This document shows positions 1 through 4,810 of a stretch of 8,061 nt of DNA, in pieces; position 1 is the first letter of the stretch; the number at the start of each line of letters is the position of its first letter. A model generated the notes under the pieces. That model worked only from the letters and a program-made list of their open reading frames with translations, was not told where the DNA came from and did no database searches. The stretch spans positions 1 through 8,061 of the forward strand of contig SFNC01000084.1 of assembly GCA_004554255.1 (NCBI GenBank). The letters are read 5' to 3'. The stretch is from Bacteroidales bacterium (GTDB lineage: Bacteria > Bacteroidota > Bacteroidia > Bacteroidales > Muribaculaceae). A program made the translations under genes and the position numbers.

Positions 1-112
1 CATCGGTCATGTAGCCCGCTACATTCCCTCTTCAACTTGCGAAATTTCCTCGAAAATACACCGCCCCTGCATTAACAAATATTGGGGAACGGGGTCTAAA
101 ATCTTTAGGATT
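1..112. other. Left-edge stretch with no supported gene; short perfect palindrome
   Basis: No convincing coding region is visible. The first frame is open from the window edge to a TAA at 73-75, so the tail of an upstream plus-strand gene is possible, but 24 codons are too few to recognise. A perfect inverted repeat lies at 9-24 (ATGTAGC, CC, GCTACAT); as RNA it would fold as about 6 bp with a 4-nt loop. It lacks a T-run and so is not a canonical terminator. I could not find a convincing Bacteroidota -33/-7 promoter pair before the gene starting at 113; the sequence just upstream (around 96-108) only vaguely resembles a -7 box. Confidence 0.4.
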
Positions 113-862
113 ATGATTAAGAGGATAGCAAAGATGGCGGTGATATTTATGTGCGCCACAATGTGTGCGGCATGCGCAAACGCCAAGACTGTAAAGGGTT
201 CCCAAAAAATGGTCCGGATGACTTACAATCTCTCCGGCTTCCAGGCCGTGGATGCTGAAGGCCAGGTGAGTGTCACTGTAAAGACGGGCACAAAATTCTC
301 CGTGACTGCTACTGTTCCGGACAATGTCAAGGACTATTTTATTTTCACTGTAAAGGATAATACCTTGAAAATCAGCAATCGCAAGATGAGTTTCTCGTCC
401 GCAGGAAAGGATTATTCGCCCTCTGTTACCGTTACGTTACCGGTGCTGATAAGCATTGACGCAAGCGACCAAAGCGCGCTGAGTTTCTCCGGCAATGTTG
501 CCGCCAACTTTGCTGTCTCCACCTCCGGCCAGTCGTCGGTCCGTTACAGCGGGACCCTTAATGTTACAAATATTGCAATAGAGACTTCGGATCAGAGCAG
601 TCTGAATATCAGTGAATTAAATGCTACTAACGCCGCTGTGAACAGCGAGGGCCAGTCGAGCATCAGATTCTCGGTGTTTAATGTGAAGAACGGCCTGACC
701 ATGAGCTCGTCCGGTCAGTCGTCAATCAGAGGTAACAAACTGAATTGCAAAGGAAAAGGTACGCTTAAAGCCGAGGACCAATCCTCTATTAATTTCACCG
801 CGGCCGCAGGAAATGTCAACTGGTCAAAATCCGGACAGGCGTCCTGCTCGCTCGGCCGCTGA
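113..862 (+). CDS. Exported DUF2807 (GIN-domain) beta-helix protein with a regular Gln ladder
   Basis: A 249-residue exported protein. Residues 1-24 form a signal peptide: basic start MIKR, hydrophobic core, and an A-N-A site suggesting signal peptidase I cleavage after A24. C21 in MCAAC is a poor lipobox, so a lipoprotein is possible but less likely. Residues about 38-125 match the start of the DUF2807 / auto-transporter adhesin head GIN family: a GFQAVDAEGQVSVTV strand, KDNTLKIS and PSVTVTLPVLISIDAS. From residue 119 the chain becomes a ladder of D/G-Q-S-S segments with Gln at 120, 140, 161, 181, 202, 223 and 242, a 19-21 residue period expected of one coil of a right-handed beta-helix. Function in this family is unknown; a surface or periplasmic structural or adhesive role is inference. 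The frame is open upstream to position 2, but the signal peptide fixes the start at 113. The next gene starts 14 nt downstream, suggesting an operon. Confidence 0.85.
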   Translation: MIKRIAKMAVIFMCATMCAACANAKTVKGSQKMVRMTYNLSGFQAVDAEGQVSVTVKTGTKFSVTATVPDNVKDYFIFTVKDNTLKISNRKMSFSSAGKDYSPSVTVTLPVLISIDASDQSALSFSGNVAANFAVSTSGQSSVRYSGTLNVTNIAIETSDQSSLNISELNATNAAVNSEGQSSIRFSVFNVKNGLTMSSSGQSSIRGNKLNCKGKGTLKAEDQSSINFTAAAGNVNWSKSGQASCSLGR

Positions 863-876
863 CAATTGCACAAATT

Positions 877-2739
877 ATGTCAAAATACAAATTAACACTT
901 GGCCTGATGGGCCTCGCAGTCGCAGCCGGCATTCACGCTGCCACTGTTTCTTCTGTCCGCACAGTAAACCTTGAGCGCTCCGGAACATTAAGGACTGTAT
1001 TGACTATCAATAATTTAGACGGTGTAACCGGCGTGGCGCTGAACGGTGCCATGAACAACGACGACGTTGCCTGGCTGCGCTATCTCTGCGGCCGCGATAC
1101 GTTGGGCGAACCGGTAAAAGCCTATATCACCGAGGTGGACCTCAGTGGCGTGACTTTTGATGCCAAATCCGGCGCACCTTATTTTCTCAGGCTCGGTTCC
1201 AACGGTAAGAAATACAGCGTTGACAGCACTGCCACTCTGCCGCAATGTATGTTTTACGACACTGATATAGAGCGCATTACCTTTCCGATAAAACTGGATT
1301 ACATAGCTCCGTTTGCGCTCTCGAGCACGCGCCTTACCGACATTTCCATCTCCGATGGTGTGGATGTAGCGGCGAACGCCATAACCATGGATAGCTGCCT
1401 GGTTAATCTCACAACGCCTTGTCTATCAAGTCAATATAGACTTGGTGAACTCGTTCTTCCGGCGTTGAAGAATCTGACTGTTACCGGCGACGTTGACTAT
1501 ATAAGCAGCGGAAGTTTCAATGATATGGCCGAGCTGGAAACTGTTGTCTTCAATGGACTTGTAGGCCACAGCGACGGATACCTGTTCACGAATTGCCCTA
1601 AATTGCGCAGTGTGACATTTAACGGCCCGATTCTCACCACCGGAGGCCCGCTTATAGCGCGTAACTGCCCGGAATTACAGAGCGTTACGTTCAATGGAAT
1701 GGTCGGGCATCTCGGGTTGACTGAATTTGAGAACTGCCCGAAAATCCACTCTGTAACTGTCAATTTCAAGCCCAATGAGGCCGAATACAGCCGTCTCGTT
1801 GACTTTGAAATCGCCAAGTTGCAAGGCAAGGGATTCCTGAAACGCATGGCAAATATGGTGTATCAGGACATGGACAGCCTGGGCCGCAGCAACGGTTTTG
1901 TCACTGACGCCGACCGTCTTGCCAAGGCTTACACGGCTTATCGCGACAGGGATATTAACAAGTCTAAGTTGCAGATTCTCAAGGAGTCAGCGCCATATTC
2001 GGTCGAGCACGATACTGCCGTCGGCCCCTTCACCTATCAGCCCGCTACGGACTCGGCGTTGGTCGCTGCGCGCCGTTATTTTAATCTTGACAGCATCGCA
2101 GGCAACGGCGACGATGTCTCACGCATCAAAAACCTGCTTTACTGGGTGCACGACCTGGTGCCGCACGACGGCTCGTCGCCTTGGCCGCAGTGCCCGCTCA
2201 CGCTGCGCGACATACATCAGGTATGCAAGGACGAGAACCGTGGCGTTAATTGCCGCATGATGGCGATTATGCTCACCGAGGCGCTGTTGGCCGAGGGCAT
2301 TCCCGCGCGCTATCTCACCTGTCAGTCAAAGCTTTACGACGAGGACCAGGATTGCCACGTGATATGCGTCGCCTGGTCGCGCGAGCTGAATAAATGGGTG
2401 TGGGCCGACCCCACTTTCGCTGCCTATGTCACTGACGAGAACGGCACCTGGCTGCATCCCGGCGAGGTGCGTCAGCGCCTTATCGACGGCAGCCCGCTGG
2501 TGCTGAACGAGGATGCCAACTGGAACCACAAGAGCCCGCAGTCCAAGGAGGATTACCTCGAGAACTACATGGCTAAGAACTTGTATATCATTGAGTCGCG
2601 CACGCACCAGCAGGCCGCGCCCGAGGGCAAGGGCGCACCCCGCAGCAAGTACATCACGCTTGTGCCCGTGGGCTTTGAATACTACTCCGGACACCAAGTG
2701 ACGAGCGACCCCGAGGCCTTCTGGGCCGCGCCCTACTGA
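877..2739 (+). CDS. Exported leucine-rich-repeat plus transglutaminase-like protein
   Basis: A 620-residue exported protein. Residues 1 to about 21 are a signal peptide (MSKYK, hydrophobic core, cleavage near IHA-A). Residues about 120-300 hold BspA-like (LRR_5 type) leucine-rich repeats. The clearest units start at N239, N263 and N286 with the pattern NCPxLxSVTFNG, plus a related ELETVVFNG unit at 219, spaced 23-24 residues. A helical linker of about 300-400 follows. Residues about 413-560 form a transglutaminase-like core with the expected triad: C459 in GVNCRMMA, H494 in DCHVICVAW, and D511 in WADPTF. The intact triad argues for activity. Members of this superfamily can be cross-linking enzymes, peptidases or amidases, so the reaction cannot be fixed from sequence. 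The C-terminal 60 residues or so are not recognised. The LRR part probably binds a ligand or target. It lies 14 nt after the DUF2807 gene and is followed by a strong hairpin terminator at 2762. Confidence 0.85.
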   Translation: MSKYKLTLGLMGLAVAAGIHAATVSSVRTVNLERSGTLRTVLTINNLDGVTGVALNGAMNNDDVAWLRYLCGRDTLGEPVKAYITEVDLSGVTFDAKSGAPYFLRLGSNGKKYSVDSTATLPQCMFYDTDIERITFPIKLDYIAPFALSSTRLTDISISDGVDVAANAITMDSCLVNLTTPCLSSQYRLGELVLPALKNLTVTGDVDYISSGSFNDMAELETVVFNGLVGHSDGYLFTNCPKLRSVTFNGPILTTGGPLIARNCPELQSVTFNGMVGHLGLTEFENCPKIHSVTVNFKPNEAEYSRLVDFEIAKLQGKGFLKRMANMVYQDMDSLGRSNGFVTDADRLAKAYTAYRDRDINKSKLQILKESAPYSVEHDTAVGPFTYQPATDSALVAARRYFNLDSIAGNGDDVSRIKNLLYWVHDLVPHDGSSPWPQCPLTLRDIHQVCKDENRGVNCRMMAIMLTEALLAEGIPARYLTCQSKLYDEDQDCHVICVAWSRELNKWVWADPTFAAYVTDENGTWLHPGEVRQRLIDGSPLVLNEDANWNHKSPQSKEDYLENYMAKNLYIIESRTHQQAAPEGKGAPRSKYITLVPVGFEYYSGHQVTSDPEAFWAAPY

Positions 2740-2761
2740 CACCCCCTTCCAGCACAATATC

Positions 2762-2798
2762 CAAAAGCGGACACCCCAACACCGGGTGTCCGCTTTTG
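2762..2798 (+). terminator. Perfect 15-bp hairpin terminator after the transglutaminase-like gene
   Basis: The arm CAAAAGCGGACACCC (2762-2776) pairs perfectly with GGGTGTCCGCTTTTG (2784-2798) across a 7-nt loop. The GC-rich core with A4 and T4 at its base is typical of an intrinsic terminator that can work on both strands. It begins 22 nt after the TGA of the plus-strand gene, which is its probable main client. It may also stop leftward transcripts that pass the mdh terminator. Confidence 0.85.
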
Positions 2799-2804
2799 TA
2801 ATTT

Positions 2805-2892
2805 CCACAATTTGCCGACCAAAACCGCCACAATCCACCGACCGAAATCGCCACAATTTGCCGACTGAAATCGCCACAATTTGCCGATTCAG
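2805..2892. repeat. 23-bp tandem repeat, about 3.7 units, non-coding
   Basis: Units lie at 2805-2827, 2828-2850 and 2851-2873, with a partial fourth at 2874-2892. Each begins CCACAATTTGCCGAC or a close variant, and the full units end AAACCG or AAATCG. By hand alignment unit 1 matches unit 3 at 20 of 23 positions and unit 2 matches unit 3 at 19 of 23. The fourth is identical to unit 3 for 14 bp and then diverges. The unit is not a multiple of three and sits between two terminators, so it is probably a non-coding minisatellite. No spacers separate the units, so it is not a CRISPR array. The remaining sequence, 2893-2945, shows nothing I can name. Confidence 0.9.
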
Positions 2893-2945
2893 TTTATTTT
2901 TACTATCCGTGATTGAGCCTAATTCCTTGCCGCTCAGTAAAATAG

Positions 2946-2977
2946 AACAGCCGTCCGCGAAATCGCGGACGGCTGTT
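2946..2977 (-). terminator. Perfect hairpin terminator of mdh
   Basis: AACAGCCGTCCGCGA (2946-2960) is the exact reverse complement of TCGCGGACGGCTGTT (2963-2977). The fold is about 14 bp with an AAAT tetraloop. On the minus strand the stem is followed by a T-rich tract (TCTATTTTAC). It lies 24 nt past the mdh stop and fits an intrinsic terminator for the leftward nuclease-tcdA-mdh transcript. The T-run is weaker on the plus strand. Confidence 0.85.
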
Positions 2978-3001
2978 TGGTTAAGTCAGTTTAGCTGCTG
3001 A

Positions 3002-4015
3002 TTAGCAGGTTTTTGCGTCCAGGTTGGGGTTGATTTTGTTCCACTCGGCAACGGGAGGCATCACGCCCATGGCGATAACCTCGTCGCGCAGTGCGCACAG
3101 GTGCTTGTAGGAAGCGTCCAGTTCGGCCATTTCCTGCTCGGTGCCCTTGAGGGGTGTGCATGCTACGCCGTCCTTGGTGATGTCTGTCTCGGAGGCCATC
3201 ATGATGTGCGAGTAGCGATCGTTGTTCACGTAAGTTCCTGCGGGCCAGCGGAAAGGCTTGCCACCCATAGCGGCTGCAATCATTTCGATTGACACGTAAG
3301 CGGGGCTCTGGAATGATGAGCGGCCGCGGAGGTCGATGATGTGCTTACCACCCTGGATTACGCGCTGTTTCAGGGCTTCCCATTCCTCTTTGGGGAATTT
3401 CTCGGTGCCGATGATGTCGTTGAGGGCTACGCCGTTAACTTTGCAGGTAGAGGCGAATACGGCCATCTGTTCGCCGTGGCCGCCGTAGGTGCGGGCGCCG
3501 GTAACTTCGTCCATGGGAACGTTGAACTGGCGGGCCAGCTCGCTGCGCAGACGGGTAGAGTCAAGGGCGGCGAGGGTGGTGAGCTGAGAGGGTTTGATGC
3601 CTGAGTAGAGCAGGATAATCAGACCGGTGATGTCAGCGGGGTTGAAGATTACAACGATGTGTTTAACATCGGGGCAATACTGTTTTACGTTTTTACCGAA
3701 TTCCTCGGCGATAGCGGCGTTGCCTTTCAGCAGATCCTCGCGGGTCATGCCGGCTTTACGGGCGGCACCACCTGAGTTAACGATGTATTTGGCATCGGTG
3801 AGGGCCTCTTTGATGTCGCTGGTGTAGGTTACGTTTACACCCTCGAAACCGCAGTGACGCATCTCCTCGGCTACTCCTTCCACTCCGGGAGCGTAGGGGT
3901 CATATAGGCAGATGTTGTTGGTGAGACCCATCATGATGGCTGTCTGAGCCATGTTTGAACCGATCATGCCGGCAGCGCCGACGATGACGAGCTTGTCATT
4001 TGTTAAGAAGTTCAT
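3002..4015 (-). CDS. mdh: Malate dehydrogenase, LDH/MDH family
   Basis: A 337-residue cytoplasmic enzyme that interconverts malate and oxaloacetate using NAD(H). It would serve the partial, often reductive, citric acid pathway of Bacteroidales that leads to fumarate and succinate. The Rossmann motif GAAGMIG is at 13-19. D39 (LYD) at the end of the second strand suggests NAD rather than NADP. The substrate-binding arginines are probably R86 and R92 (GGAARKAGMTREDL), and N125 is in IFNP. The catalytic pair is D152 with R155 (LDSTR) and H180 (TYGGHGEQ). The C-terminus (VMPPVAEWNKINPNLDAKTC) is slightly longer than in some MDHs. The MDH call over LDH rests on overall resemblance and the RKAGMTR loop. 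The gene starts 21 nt after the tcdA stop and may be cotranscribed with it, perhaps with help from a weak promoter at 4032-4063. A strong hairpin terminator follows. Confidence 0.93.
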   Translation of the reverse strand: MNFLTNDKLVIVGAAGMIGSNMAQTAIMMGLTNNICLYDPYAPGVEGVAEEMRHCGFEGVNVTYTSDIKEALTDAKYIVNSGGAARKAGMTREDLLKGNAAIAEEFGKNVKQYCPDVKHIVVIFNPADITGLIILLYSGIKPSQLTTLAALDSTRLRSELARQFNVPMDEVTGARTYGGHGEQMAVFASTCKVNGVALNDIIGTEKFPKEEWEALKQRVIQGGKHIIDLRGRSSFQSPAYVSIEMIAAAMGGKPFRWPAGTYVNNDRYSHIMMASETDITKDGVACTPLKGTEQEMAELDASYKHLCALRDEVIAMGVMPPVAEWNKINPNLDAKTC

Positions 4016-4031
4016 AATTACGTGTTTATGT

Positions 4032-4063
4032 TAAATTTAACAGGTTGTTATAGTGTTGTTTAA
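4032..4063 (-). promoter_or_regulatory. Weak candidate promoter for mdh over the end of tcdA
   Basis: On the minus strand, TTAA (4063-4060), a 20-nt spacer and TAAATTTA (4039-4032) approximate the Bacteroidota promoter TTTG-N19-21-TAnnTTTG, with one mismatch in the -7 box and a poor -33. The -7 lies within a 12-bp perfect palindrome, GTTAAATTTAAC (4030-4041), that spans the tcdA stop codon. The start of transcription would be only about a dozen bases before the mdh ATG. Extra expression of this central enzyme is plausible, but chance in AT-rich sequence is equally likely. Confidence 0.25.
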
Positions 4064-4789
4064 TCTTGTTATTGCGGTGCGGATGGCCAGCTGGGCAAGT
4101 GCGAGCCCGAAAGCTGCCGTCGTAGTTACCAACGTCCCGTTTATGCGTTTTGTTCCGTTGGCGGTGTTGTCCGTGCCGGCATCCTCGCAGTTGTGCGACA
4201 GCTGCGGCGAGTACACGCAGCGGAATTTCCGCGACGGGCCCATGCCGGTGCGCTTGAATCTGTCGCGAAGCGCGCGGGCCAGCGGGTCGCCTGTCACTTT
4301 GCCGAACTCGGCCTCCGCGATGGCGAAGACGTCGGTCTTCAGCGCCGCGCCCATCGACGATACCAGCCGCGCTCTCCGGCAGCGCGTCCCCAGCTGTATC
4401 AGCAGCGCTTTGGGGCCTACGCTGTCTATGGCATCTACGATAACATCGTAGTCGTCAAGGCGGTAGCTGTCGGCCGTATTCTCGTTGAACACTCCCGCCA
4501 CGGCATGCACGCGGCAGTGCGGGTTTATGTCGTGGATGCGCCGGGCCATTACGGTGGTCTTAAGCTGTCCCACCGTGGAGTGCAGCGCCACCATCTGCCG
4601 GTTTATATTGCTCGGCGCAACGCTGTCGCTGTCCACAATCGTGAGGTTTCCCACGCCGCTGCGGGCCAGCGCCTCCACGCACCAGCTGCCCACGCCGCCC
4701 ACTCCGAAGACTATGACCCGGGCCCGGGCCAGAGCGTCCATGGCGGGTGCGCCGAGGAGCAGTGCGGTACGTGAGAACTGTTGGTCCAT
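4037..4789 (-). CDS. tcdA: tRNA threonylcarbamoyladenosine dehydratase (ThiF/E1-like)
   Basis: A 250-residue cytoplasmic enzyme of the ThiF/MoeB/E1 superfamily. It would use ATP to dehydrate t6A at position 37 of ANN-decoding tRNAs to the cyclic form ct6A, which improves decoding. The nucleotide-binding loop GVGGVGS is at 29-35. Acidic D53 and D55 follow in IVDSDSV, and the superfamily NxNRQ signature is at 61-65 (NINRQ). K77 and D122 (AIDS) are in the expected places. The later DPLARALRDRFKR segment (168-180) and a TAAFGLALAQ segment near the C-terminus resemble TcdA (YgdL/CsdL) rather than MoeB or ThiF, as does the absence of a rhodanese or ubiquitin-like partner gene. At 250 residues it is slightly shorter than E. 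coli TcdA. Gaps of 21 nt to the upstream nuclease gene and downstream mdh suggest one transcript. I saw no promoter of its own. Confidence 0.9.
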   Translation of the reverse strand: MDQQFSRTALLLGAPAMDALARARVIVFGVGGVGSWCVEALARSGVGNLTIVDSDSVAPSNINRQMVALHSTVGQLKTTVMARRIHDINPHCRVHAVAGVFNENTADSYRLDDYDVIVDAIDSVGPKALLIQLGTRCRRARLVSSMGAALKTDVFAIAEAEFGKVTGDPLARALRDRFKRTGMGPSRKFRCVYSPQLSHNCEDAGTDNTANGTKRINGTLVTTTAAFGLALAQLAIRTAITRLNNTITTC

Positions 4790-4810
4790 GGTGGTGATGC
4801 GGGATATCGT

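Noticed and set aside
2..112. Extension of the DUF2807 gene to the left edge, since its frame stays open
   Set aside because: A good signal peptide begins at 113, no ATG is in frame between 2 and 112, and the upstream translation has no resemblance to the family.
170..178. Lipoprotein cysteine (C21) in the DUF2807 signal peptide
   Set aside because: The -3 position is Cys rather than Leu, Val or Ile, and a better signal peptidase I site (ANA) follows directly. It remains a minor alternative.
2326..2877. 183-codon open frame on the minus strand
   Set aside because: It lies opposite the conserved transglutaminase-like catalytic region, and its start falls in the 23-bp repeats and crosses the terminator, so it is a shadow frame.
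2805..2892. CRISPR array
   Set aside because: The 23-bp units abut directly with no spacers, and no cas genes are present.
2914..2936. TGAGC...GCTCA inverted repeat
   Set aside because: Only 5 bp with a 13-nt loop, easily expected by chance.
4193..4774. 193-codon plus-strand open frame
   Set aside because: It mirrors tcdA, whose motifs are all intact. The His- and Arg-rich composition is typical of a reverse-frame shadow.
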